Under the pieces are notes generated by a model, which saw nothing but the letters and a program-made list of their open reading frames with translations, was not told the origin of the DNA and made no database searches. Shown piece by piece: positions 36,040 through 43,262 of a stretch of DNA of 64,000 bases. Position 1 is the first letter of the stretch; every line of letters starts with the position of its first letter. Source of the stretch: Polaromonas sp. YR568 (GTDB lineage Bacteria > Pseudomonadota > Gammaproteobacteria > Burkholderiales > Burkholderiaceae_C); the NCBI RefSeq assembly GCF_900116715.1, contig NZ_FPBM01000002.1:288589-352588 (forward strand), in the 5' to 3' direction. A program made the position numbers and the translations under genes.

Positions 36040-36660
36040 ATGCAATCATTGACCCGTACCTTTTCCGCCACCGTGCTGGCAGCCGCCGCACTGGCAGCCG
36101 CCACCGGTGTACAGGCCCAAACAAGCAGCAGCACCGGCGCGTCGGCCAGCGGCAACTACACGTTTTACGCACCCGGCTCCCGTTACTTCGGGCTGAACAT
36201 CGGCCAGTCCGACTTCTCCTTGCCCAGCGGTGCGGGCGGCTTTCCTTCCGAGAGCAAAGACACTTCGTACAACATCTACGGCGGCAGCTACTTCAACAAC
36301 AACTTCGGCCTGGAGCTCGGCTACACCGACTTCGGCAAGGTCAACCGCGGCGGCGGCCAGACCGAAGCCGAGGGCATCAACCTGAGCCTGGTGGGCCGCC
36401 TGCCACTGAGCAACTCCTTCAACCTGCTCGGCAAGCTGGGCACCACCTACGGCCGCACCCGTGTGTCGGCATTGCCGGCCTCCGGCCTGGCATCCGGCAA
36501 TGAAAGCGATTGGGGCGTGTCTTACGGCATAGGCGCTGAATGGGCCTTTACGCCCGCACTGTCGGCCGTGCTGGCTTGGGACGAGCACAACCTGAAGTTC
36601 GTCGGCACAGGCAAGGACCGCATCAGCACCACCAGCCTGGGCCTGCGTTACCGCTTCTAA
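36040..36660 (+). CDS. Small outer-membrane beta-barrel protein
   Basis: A 206-residue exported protein with a clear signal peptide (MQSLTRTFSATVLAAAALAA..., cut after VQAQ). The mature part alternates aromatic and small residues and has the 8-strand OmpA-like/OmpW-like pattern: YFGLNIGQSDFSLP, FGLELGYTDFGKV, NLSLVGRLPL, LLGKLGTTYGRTRV, YGIGAEWAFTPAL, and the closing strand TTSLGLRYRF with terminal Phe. Ligand unknown. Start chosen at 36040 for the GAAGGA ribosome-binding site; a strong terminator follows. Confidence 0.85.
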   Translation: MQSLTRTFSATVLAAAALAAATGVQAQTSSSTGASASGNYTFYAPGSRYFGLNIGQSDFSLPSGAGGFPSESKDTSYNIYGGSYFNNNFGLELGYTDFGKVNRGGGQTEAEGINLSLVGRLPLSNSFNLLGKLGTTYGRTRVSALPASGLASGNESDWGVSYGIGAEWAFTPALSAVLAWDEHNLKFVGTGKDRISTTSLGLRYRF

Positions 36661-36687
36661 GCCTTCGTCATCCCCGTCCTCCAAAGG

Positions 36688-36725
36688 AAAAGCCCGCACG
36701 CCTTCACAGGCGGCGGGCTTTTTTC
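36688..36725 (+). terminator. Terminator after the beta-barrel gene
   Basis: AAAAGCCCGC...GCGGGCTTTTTT with an inner CC/GG extension: a stem of about 8-10 bp and a long T-run. Confidence 0.85.
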
Positions 36726-36750
36726 TTGAAGAACGGCGGCAAGGCACCGC

Positions 36751-37620
36751 CTACCGGGCCGGCGCCAGCATCTCCTGCAACAGCCAGGTCCCGGCGCGGC
36801 CCAGCGGGCGCTGGCGCGACCACACGGCGTCCACCGGCACCCGGCGCGGCCAGCCGCGCGCGTTGAGCTCCACCAGCTTGCCGGTGGCAAAGCGCGTCAC
36901 CATCCAGCGCGGAATGGCGGCCCAGCCAAAACCCAGCACCGCCATTTCCATCAGCATCAAATAGCTGGGCGCCGACCAGGCACGGCGCGACTGCGGCGCG
37001 CCCTGCTCTGCTTCTATATACGTATCCAGCCGCAACTCCCTGAAGTTAGCCAGCACGTCGGGCGTGATGTCTTTCATGACGGCCAGCGGGTGGGCGGTGG
37101 CCACAAACAGCGTGATCTCGGACTGCTCGGCAATCGTGGCTGAGCCGACATCCGGCGGATAGGCGCTTTGCGCGGCCACCACGCCGATGTGCGCCCGCCC
37201 GGTCTGCACCAGCGAGACAAGGTCGCCGTGCTCGGCGATCAGGCACTCGAACTCGAGATCGGGAAAGCGGTTTTCAAAGGCCAGCAGCATCTCTTCAAAG
37301 CGGTCGGACTGGTAGGTGTCTGACCACACTACGCTGAGCTTGGGCTCCATGCCGCCGCCCAGTTGGCTGGCGGCGCGGTCCAGCCTGTCACTGGCGGCCA
37401 GGATCTCTTGCACCTTGCCCAGCATGACCCTGCCCTGCTCCGTCAAGGCCGGCTTGCGGCTGCTGCGGTCAAACAGCGTGATGCCCAGGTCTATTTCCAG
37501 GTTGGCAATCGCGCTGCTCACGGTCGACTGGCTTTTGCCCAGCTTGCGTGCCGCGGCCGAAAACGAGCCCAGTGTGGCGGCTTCGGCAAAGGCGGTCAGG
37601 GCTTCGGGGGAATGGCGCAT
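36751..37620 (-). CDS. LysR-family transcriptional regulator
   Basis: A 289-residue LTTR. The N-terminal winged helix-turn-helix reads ALTAFAEAATLGSFSAAARKLGKSQSTVSSAIANLE, followed by ITLFDRSSRKPALTEQG; the substrate-binding half follows. I start at the ATG at 37620, since the extension to 37701 precedes the normal N-terminus. It is divergent from the PACE efflux gene, an arrangement known for AceR-AceI, so it likely controls that gene and itself from the shared 154-bp region. Inducer unknown. Confidence 0.88.
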   Translation of the reverse strand: MRHSPEALTAFAEAATLGSFSAAARKLGKSQSTVSSAIANLEIDLGITLFDRSSRKPALTEQGRVMLGKVQEILAASDRLDRAASQLGGGMEPKLSVVWSDTYQSDRFEEMLLAFENRFPDLEFECLIAEHGDLVSLVQTGRAHIGVVAAQSAYPPDVGSATIAEQSEITLFVATAHPLAVMKDITPDVLANFRELRLDTYIEAEQGAPQSRRAWSAPSYLMLMEMAVLGFGWAAIPRWMVTRFATGKLVELNARGWPRRVPVDAVWSRQRPLGRAGTWLLQEMLAPAR

Positions 37621-37774
37621 GGGGCTAGTCTTTGTCGATAACCATCTGTTTTTACGATAGTTATTGATTTTAATGTATTCGAAATAACGATGAAAATACA
37701 CCCATCGCCACCGAGCACCTGTGCCTGAGCACCGTGCTGATGGGGCTGAAATCAGTCAGAAAGTGAAGTGCATC

Positions 37775-38245
37775 GTGAGTCTCCAGAAATCCCTCAAAGA
37801 ACGTTTTTTCCACGCCCTCGGGTTTGAAGTCCTGGCCATTGCCATCTGCGCGCCGCTGGGCGCCTGGCTGCTGGGTTATTCGCTGGCGCACATGGGCCTG
37901 CTGACCTTGATGGTGTCGCTGATGGCGATGACCTGGAACATGGTGTTCAACGCCATTTTTGACCGGGCGCAACGCCGCATGGGCTTTCAGCGCACGCTGG
38001 GCGCGCGTGCGGTGCACGCCGTGCTGTTTGAAATCGGCCTGATCATCGCGGTGGTCCCGCTGGCCGCCTGGTGGCTGGACATCGGCCTCTGGGAAGCCTT
38101 TGTGCTGGACATCGCCATCGTGCTGTTCTTCCTGCCCTATACCTTCGGCTTTAACTGGGCTTACGACCACATCCGCGCCAAGGTGGTAGCGCACCACGCG
38201 CGCAAGACCCGCCAGAAGCAGAAAGCCTGTACTTCAGCAGCCTGA
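37775..38245 (+). CDS. PACE-family efflux transporter (AceI-like)
   Basis: About 156 residues in four membrane helices arranged as two bacterial transmembrane pairs: ERFFHALGFEVLAIAICAPLGAWLLG, MGLLTLMVSLMAMTWNMVFNAIFD, RAVHAVLFEIGLIIAVVPLAAWWL and AFVLDIAIVLFFLPYTFGFNWAYDHI. The Glu in the first helix (GFEVLA), the RxxHAxxFE repeat in helix three and the NxxFD and WAYD ends match PACE proton-coupled efflux pumps for chlorhexidine and related compounds. Start is a GTG at 37775 (a second GTG at 37721 would give an atypical tail). Confidence 0.87.
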   Translation: MSLQKSLKERFFHALGFEVLAIAICAPLGAWLLGYSLAHMGLLTLMVSLMAMTWNMVFNAIFDRAQRRMGFQRTLGARAVHAVLFEIGLIIAVVPLAAWWLDIGLWEAFVLDIAIVLFFLPYTFGFNWAYDHIRAKVVAHHARKTRQKQKACTSAA

Positions 38246-38250
38246 ATGCC

Positions 38251-38279
38251 GGGGCGGCCCCATGAGATTGGGCCGCCCC
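38251..38279. terminator. Symmetric hairpin between convergent PACE and SIMPL genes
   Basis: GGGGCGGCCC - CATGAGATT - GGGCCGCCCC is a perfect 10-bp stem located between two convergent stops. There is no long T-run, but position suggests a shared bidirectional terminator. Confidence 0.65.
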
Positions 38280-38285
38280 GCTTCA

Positions 38286-39002
38286 TCATTTCATCTGCAC
38301 AGAGCCCGACACATTCACGAGCACAGTGCTCTTGCCGGCTTCCACCGGCACCGATGAATCGGCCATTTCAGCCTTGGCCGACATCGCCATCATGCGGGGA
38401 CGTGGGATAGGACCCTGGTCATTGGCGTTGATGGAAACTTCGCGCAGCGAGTAATTGCTGAAACCAAAGCTGCGGGCCACTTCGCTGGCCTTGGCTTTGA
38501 AGCGCTCGATGGCCTGGGCCTGGGCTTCGCCCTCTACCTTGGCGCGCTGCTCACGGCTCAGCGCAAAGCTCACATTGCCCATGGTCAGCGTCTGGATCTT
38601 GCCGGCCGTGCTGGTGATGCGCGGGAAGTCCTTGCCTTCAAGCACCAGCTCGGTCGAGCCCTGCCAGCCGTTGATCTTGCCGTCTTTGCCATACCGCGGG
38701 TACAGACTGAAGTTGCCGGTGCGCACGTCCATCTGGCCCGGTGCTGCCGCCTGTTTGGCCACGGCCAAGGCGGTGTCCAGGGCCTGTTTGAGCTGGGTCT
38801 GCACGACGCCGGCGTCAGTGCCGTCACGCGTGGTGTTCAGCGAGATCGACAGCAGGTCTTGCTGCACCTCGACAGAGCCGGTGGCCGAAATCTGCGCCAC
38901 GTTCTGCAGGGGCTCGGGGTACACAGGCTGGGCCATAACGGCCGAGGCCATGGCGGCGCCCGCCAGCAGGACACAGGCAGCTATCGATTCGGAAGTTCGC
39001 AT
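38286..39002 (-). CDS. SIMPL domain (DUF541) periplasmic protein
   Basis: A 238-residue protein with signal peptide (AACVLLAGAAMASAVMAQ, cut near residue 25) and a SIMPL domain: ISATGSVEVQQDLLSISLNT, a duplicated half with GNFSLYPRY and GWQGSTELVLEG, and C-terminal FGFSNYSLREVSI. Family members include the Brucella BP26/Omp28 antigen and E. coli YggE, which is linked to oxidative stress. Exact function unknown. Confidence 0.88.
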   Translation of the reverse strand: MRTSESIAACVLLAGAAMASAVMAQPVYPEPLQNVAQISATGSVEVQQDLLSISLNTTRDGTDAGVVQTQLKQALDTALAVAKQAAAPGQMDVRTGNFSLYPRYGKDGKINGWQGSTELVLEGKDFPRITSTAGKIQTLTMGNVSFALSREQRAKVEGEAQAQAIERFKAKASEVARSFGFSNYSLREVSINANDQGPIPRPRMMAMSAKAEMADSSVPVEAGKSTVLVNVSGSVQMK

Positions 39003-39410
39003 GGGAAATTACCTTTCAGGTGGTTGATCTGGTCTTTTGGCCACTAGAGCGCAAGTGGCCAGGAATAAGGTGAAACGAAAGCAGACGCCAAAAGGGGTTA
39101 AAACAGGGCAAAAAATTTGGGTCTTGGCAAGCAAAAGCCATCCTGGCGCCAATTCCAAATCTGCCGTTGACTGCGACCCCGATCATCTCTTGCCGGGTTT
39201 GCAAGGCCATATAAGCGGGCCGCCAGCATTCGCACAGCGCGGGGGCCACAATTTTCACACGCCTGTTTCCGGGCGGGTGTAGGAGGATTTCCATAATCAA
39301 ATCAAGTACGTGCACGCAGCCGCAACTTGTGTAACAGTGTGTCAAAGTGACTGAAAAATGAGACATCGCGTGTTTTCAGCCTTCAAAATGGCTCTGTTAC
39401 AAATTACCAG
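39003..39410. other. Intergenic region of about 400 bp between SIMPL gene and ompR
   Basis: No convincing gene. It holds an imperfect hairpin ACACGCC...GGCGGGTGT (39257-39280) followed directly by AGGAGG, but no start codon at proper spacing leads to a plausible protein. The divergent promoters of the SIMPL gene and of ompR must lie here; I see no clear -10/-35 pair. Confidence 0.5.
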
Positions 39411-40154
39411 ATGACTATGACCCAAGCTCAACCCAACGCCCGCGCCGACAAAATCCTGATCCTTGACGACGACGCCCGCATCCGCGACCTGCTGCGCCGC
39501 TACCTGGCCCAGGAAGGTTTCGAAGTCATCCTTGCCGAAGACAGCAAAGCGCTCAACCGCATCATGCTGCGCGACGCAGTCGACCTGATCGTGCTGGACC
39601 TGATGATGCCCGGCGAGGACGGCCTGTCCATTTGCCGCAGGCTGCGTGCGGCCAATGACCGCACCCCCATCATCATGCTGACGGCCAAGGGCGAAGATGT
39701 GGACCGCATCGTCGGCCTGGAAGTCGGCGCCGACGACTACCTCGCCAAACCCTTCAACCCGCGTGAGTTGCTGGCCCGCATCCACGCCGTGCTGCGCCGC
39801 CGGCCGACCGCCGAAGTGCCGGGCGCGCCTTCCAGCGACCAGGAAGTCATTACCTTCGGCCCCTTCTCGTTCGACATGGGCCTGCGCACCCTGCATAAGA
39901 ACGGTGAAGAACTGCCGCTGACCACCGGCGAATTCGCCATGCTGAAAACCCTGGTGCGCCACCCGCGCCAGCCGCTGTCGCGCGAAAAGCTGGCCCAGCT
40001 GGCACGCGGACGCGAGTTCGAGCCCTTTGACCGCAGCCTGGACGTGCAGGTCTCGCGCCTGCGCAAGTTGATTGAGGTCGACGCCGCCGTGCCCCGCTAC
40101 ATCCAGACTGTCTGGGGTATCGGCTACGTGTTCGTTCCGGACGGCACTAACTAG
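39411..40154 (+). CDS. ompR: OmpR-family response regulator
   Basis: A 247-residue regulator: receiver domain with acidic pocket ILDDDARI, phosphoacceptor Asp63 in LIVLDLMMPGEDG, Thr in MLTAKGED and Lys in YLAKPFNPRELLAR; then a winged-helix DNA-binding domain (LTTGEFAMLKTLVRHPRQPLSREKLAQLARG, SLDVQVSRLRKLIE, IQTVWGIGYVFVP). It pairs with the kinase 288 bp downstream. OmpR/EnvZ-type assignment is by similarity; target genes cannot be told. Confidence 0.9.
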   Translation: MTMTQAQPNARADKILILDDDARIRDLLRRYLAQEGFEVILAEDSKALNRIMLRDAVDLIVLDLMMPGEDGLSICRRLRAANDRTPIIMLTAKGEDVDRIVGLEVGADDYLAKPFNPRELLARIHAVLRRRPTAEVPGAPSSDQEVITFGPFSFDMGLRTLHKNGEELPLTTGEFAMLKTLVRHPRQPLSREKLAQLARGREFEPFDRSLDVQVSRLRKLIEVDAAVPRYIQTVWGIGYVFVPDGTN

Positions 40155-40250
40155 CCCCCACGCTTTTCACTGCGCCTTCGGCTTCGTGTAATGCGCTGCC
40201 CCCCCGAGGGGGCCGCCCGCCCTTCGGCCCGGCAAAGCCGGTTCCGGGGC
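40155..40250. repeat. GC-rich palindromic intergenic repeat
   Basis: Starts just after the ompR stop: CACGCTTTTCACTGCG, then TGCGCTGCCCCCCCGAG and GGGGGCCG, then GGCCCGGCAAAGCCGGTTCC. It contains two strong stems (C-run/G-run, and CCGGC-AAA-GCCGG). I recall very similar blocks between genes in many Comamonadaceae genomes. It may also serve as a terminator or processing site between ompR and the kinase. Confidence 0.6.
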
Positions 40251-40442
40251 TCATGCTGGCTTGGAGAATTCCATCGGGCACGCGACCTTGGGGACCACAA
40301 CCACCTGACGCGCGCTTGCAACAGGCAGCTACAGGCGGCTACAGCTTGCCTGCCGTAGCGCGGGCTATCGTGCTAACGTCCATTTCCGTCGGCACTCCTG
40401 CTGGCATTTCCGCCCGCACTCACGGCACGTACCCGATTTTTT

Positions 40443-41819
40443 ATGGACGCAACCAATCCCGCCCCTCTTGAAACCGCCCCGGCACCGCTGGAAATGCGCC
40501 CGCGGCGGGGCTTCAGCCTGTTCTGGCGGACATTCTTTTTTCTGTCGCTGCTGCTGTTCGGCTCCATCGTGGCCTGGCTCCAAACCTTTCGTGCGCTGGA
40601 GTCCGAGCCGCGCGCCATCCAGAGTGCGCAGCAATTGGCCTCACTGGTCAACCTGAGCCGGGCCGCCCTGCGCTATTCGGACTCCATCGCCCGCGTCTCG
40701 CTGATCAAGACCCTGGCCGACGAGGAACGTGTGCGCATCACGCCGCGTGAGCCCAAAGACAAATATGACGTTTTTGAGAGCGACGAGTTTGGCGAGCGCA
40801 CCGCCGAGGAGCTCAAAGCGCGGCTGGGCACGGGCACCGTGGTGGCCAGCAGCGTTAACGGCCAAAAGGGCCTGTGGGTGGGTTTCTCCATTGACGGGGA
40901 TTCGTACTGGCTGCTCACCGATCCCTCAAAGATCGGCCCGTCGCGCAACAGCACCTGGGTGATCTGGTTGATCACGGCGGCTGTGTTGTCGCTGGCGGGC
41001 GCGGCCTTTATCGCGCGGCTGATCAACCGGCCGCTCAAGCAGCTGTCTTTTGCGGCCAGCCGCATGCGTGACGGCGACTTCGACGCCAGCCTGCTGGACG
41101 AAAAAGTCGCCACCAGTGAAATCCGCGAGGTCAACATTGGTTTTAACCGCATGGCCGAGCAGCTCTCCAAAATCGAGCAGGACCGCGTCATCATGCTGGC
41201 CGGCATCTCGCATGACTTGCGCACGCCGCTGGCCCGCCTGCGCCTGGAAACCGAGATGAGCGTCTCTGACGCCGATGCGCGCGAGCACATGGCCGCCGAC
41301 ATCACCCAGCTGGACGCGATCATCGACAAATTCCTGGACTACGCCCGGCCCGAGCCGCCACGGCTGGAGCGCGTCTCGCTCAACAGCGTGGTCGATGCCG
41401 CCGTGTACGCCGTGGCCGACTATGAAGACATGCGCGTCACCGTCACCATCCCTGACGACATGGCCGTACTGGCTGACGAGGTGGAGCTGTCGCGCGTCAT
41501 CGCCAACCTGCTGGAAAACGCCAGGCGCTACGGCAAGACGCCCGAAACCGGCATCGCGCTGGTCGACATTGCCGCCAAGGCGCGCGACCAGTGGGTGCTG
41601 ATCAAGGTGCGCGACCACGGCATGGGCGTGGCGCCCGAGACGCTCTCCAAGCTCACACGCCCGTTCTTTCGCGGCGATGCCGCACGCACCGCGGCCACTG
41701 GCGCGGGCCTAGGCCTGGCGATTGTTGAAAAAACGATTCATCGCATGGGCGGAGTGTTTGGCCTGGCCAACACCGGCTCAGGCGGGCTGGCTGCGCATAT
41801 CAAGCTGCGCAGAAACTGA
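40443..41819 (+). CDS. envZ: EnvZ-type sensor histidine kinase
   Basis: A 458-residue inner-membrane kinase. Membrane helices at about residues 25-48 and 175-195 flank a periplasmic domain of about 125 residues; then HAMP (LINRPLKQLSFAASRMRDGDFD...), HisKA with phospho-His257 in GISHDLRTPLARLRLETEM, and HATPase boxes N (VIANLLENARRYG), G1 (RDHGMGV) and G2 (GAGLGLAIVEKTIHRMGG). Paired with the OmpR-type regulator upstream; stimulus unknown. Confidence 0.9.
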   Translation: MDATNPAPLETAPAPLEMRPRRGFSLFWRTFFFLSLLLFGSIVAWLQTFRALESEPRAIQSAQQLASLVNLSRAALRYSDSIARVSLIKTLADEERVRITPREPKDKYDVFESDEFGERTAEELKARLGTGTVVASSVNGQKGLWVGFSIDGDSYWLLTDPSKIGPSRNSTWVIWLITAAVLSLAGAAFIARLINRPLKQLSFAASRMRDGDFDASLLDEKVATSEIREVNIGFNRMAEQLSKIEQDRVIMLAGISHDLRTPLARLRLETEMSVSDADAREHMAADITQLDAIIDKFLDYARPEPPRLERVSLNSVVDAAVYAVADYEDMRVTVTIPDDMAVLADEVELSRVIANLLENARRYGKTPETGIALVDIAAKARDQWVLIKVRDHGMGVAPETLSKLTRPFFRGDAARTAATGAGLGLAIVEKTIHRMGGVFGLANTGSGGLAAHIKLRRN

Positions 41820-41861
41820 CCGCCCCCCCGCTACCTACCGGGGCCAGGGGCGGCCAGCCGT

Positions 41862-42347
41862 CTAGCGGTGCAGCAGCACCACGGCCCGGGCTTCCATGCC
41901 CAGGCCCTGCCCGACGGGCCCCATCTTCTCCGCTGTTTTGGCCTTCACATTCACCTGGCCATTCTCCAGCCCCAGCGCAGAGGCGATATTGGCCTGCATT
42001 GCCGCAATGTGCGGCGCCAGCCGGGGCGCCTGCGCGATCACGGTGCTGTCGATATTGCCGATTTGCCAGCCGAGTTCGGCCAGCTTTCGCCCGACCTCCT
42101 TGAGCAGCACCGACGAATCTGCGCCCTTGAAGCGCGCATCGGTGTCGGGGAAATGCGAGCCGATATCGCCCAGCGCCGCGGCGCCCAGCAGCGCATCGGT
42201 GATCGCATGCAGCAGCACATCGGCATCCGAATGGCCCAGCAGGCCCACGGTGTGGGGAATATCGACACCGCCGATGATGAGCTTGCGCCCGGGCACGAGG
42301 GCATGCGTGTCCCAGCCCTCGCCGATTCGAAAATTGATGCTGCTCAT
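41862..42347 (-). CDS. ispF: 2-C-methyl-D-erythritol 2,4-cyclodiphosphate synthase
   Basis: Fifth step of the MEP pathway, a zinc trimer. The 161-residue protein has [21 protein letters not shown] (zinc Asp and His), [26 protein letters not shown] and the C-terminal [11 protein letters not shown]...A..V. It follows ispD after 42 bp, forming the usual ispDF pair. Confidence 0.97.
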   Translation of the reverse strand: MSSINFRIGEGWDTHALVPGRKLIIGGVDIPHTVGLLGHSDADVLLHAITDALLGAAALGDIGSHFPDTDARFKGADSSVLLKEVGRKLAELGWQIGNIDSTVIAQAPRLAPHIAAMQANIASALGLENGQVNVKAKTAEKMGPVGQGLGMEARAVVLLHR

Positions 42348-42389
42348 GAATGCCTTTTCCGGGGTTGCTGCGGGATCACGGGACTGGGA

Positions 42390-43121
42390 CTACTTGCTGC
42401 GCCTGTTGAAGATGGCTTCCGCCAGCGCGAAGTCTTCCGGATAGGTGACCTTGAAGTTCTCGGCGCTGCTGCCCACCAGCCGCGGCGCCAGGCCTACGGC
42501 CTCCATCGCACTGGATTCATCGGTGACGCGGTCCCCGGTTTTCTCCAGCGCGTCGATGAGCATGCCTATGCGAAACATCTGCGGCGTCTGCGCCAGCCAT
42601 TTTTCGCTGCGGTCTATAGTGCTTGCAACACGGCCGCCGTGCTCGCTCTTGAGGGTATCGGGCAGTTTTTGCGCCAGCAGGCCGCCCACGGCGTCGTCGC
42701 GGCAGGCGGCAATCAGGGCTTCGATCTGCCCGGGCATCACCAGGCAGCGCGCGGCATCATGCACCAGCACCCAGTCGTCCAGGGTCGCGCCGCCGGGCTG
42801 CGCCACCATGGCCTTGAGGCCGTTGAGCACCGTGGCCGCCCGCGTCGCGCCGCCACCGGGGTGCAGGTGTTCATTGCTGTGGTTGTAGTCGGGAAAGACG
42901 CTGAGAAACTCGTCGTCGGACGGCGAAACCACCACCCAGAGCGCGGCAAAAGTGCCGGAAAGCGCCCGGAAAGCCTCCACCGTGTGTTTGACCATGGGCT
43001 GGCCGGCAATCTGCTGGTACTGCTTGGCCTGGGCGGTGCCGGCCCGGCTGCCCTGCCCGGCACAGGGGATCAGCACAAAAAAACGGGCATCGGAACGGGT
43101 ATTGGCACGGCTTGTCGTCAT
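42390..43121 (-). CDS. ispD: 2-C-methyl-D-erythritol 4-phosphate cytidylyltransferase
   Basis: Third step of the MEP pathway. A 243-residue nucleotidyltransferase: VLIPCAGQGSRAGTAQAKQYQQIAGQPMVKHTVEAF (CTP-binding), VLVHDAARCLV (metal Asp) and TIDRSEKWLAQTPQMFR. I use the ATG at 43121, preferred over an upstream in-frame codon at 43166 because the extension is not family-like. It diverges from mfd. Confidence 0.96.
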   Translation of the reverse strand: MTTSRANTRSDARFFVLIPCAGQGSRAGTAQAKQYQQIAGQPMVKHTVEAFRALSGTFAALWVVVSPSDDEFLSVFPDYNHSNEHLHPGGGATRAATVLNGLKAMVAQPGGATLDDWVLVHDAARCLVMPGQIEALIAACRDDAVGGLLAQKLPDTLKSEHGGRVASTIDRSEKWLAQTPQMFRIGMLIDALEKTGDRVTDESSAMEAVGLAPRLVGSSAENFKVTYPEDFALAEAIFNRRSK

Positions 43122-43162
43122 AACTTCATCATAGATTCTAAAATCGTGGATTGAACGCGCAG

Positions 43163-43190
43163 GCACCCCACTCCAGATGGTTTGGGGTGC
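43163..43190. promoter_or_regulatory. Hairpin in the ispD-mfd divergent region
   Basis: GCACCCCA - 12 nt - TGGGGTGC, a perfect 8-bp stem, followed on the mfd side by TTGGCTTTTG. It could be an attenuator in the mfd leader or an operator; no direct evidence. Confidence 0.4.
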
Positions 43191-43262
43191 TTGGCTTTTG
43201 TCGCTTGATTTTTGAACACGTTTAACCGGGCATTCAGCCAGATCTTCACCGCGTACCGATCA

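Noticed and set aside
38251..38279. Small RNA gene suggested by a strong GC hairpin
   Set aside because: It sits between two convergent stops only 40 bp apart, with no promoter; a shared terminator is the simpler reading.
40320..40390. AGCTACAGG...GCTACAGC...GCTATCG string as a degenerate dispersed repeat
   Set aside because: The spacing of the motifs does not match the other copies; similarity is probably chance.
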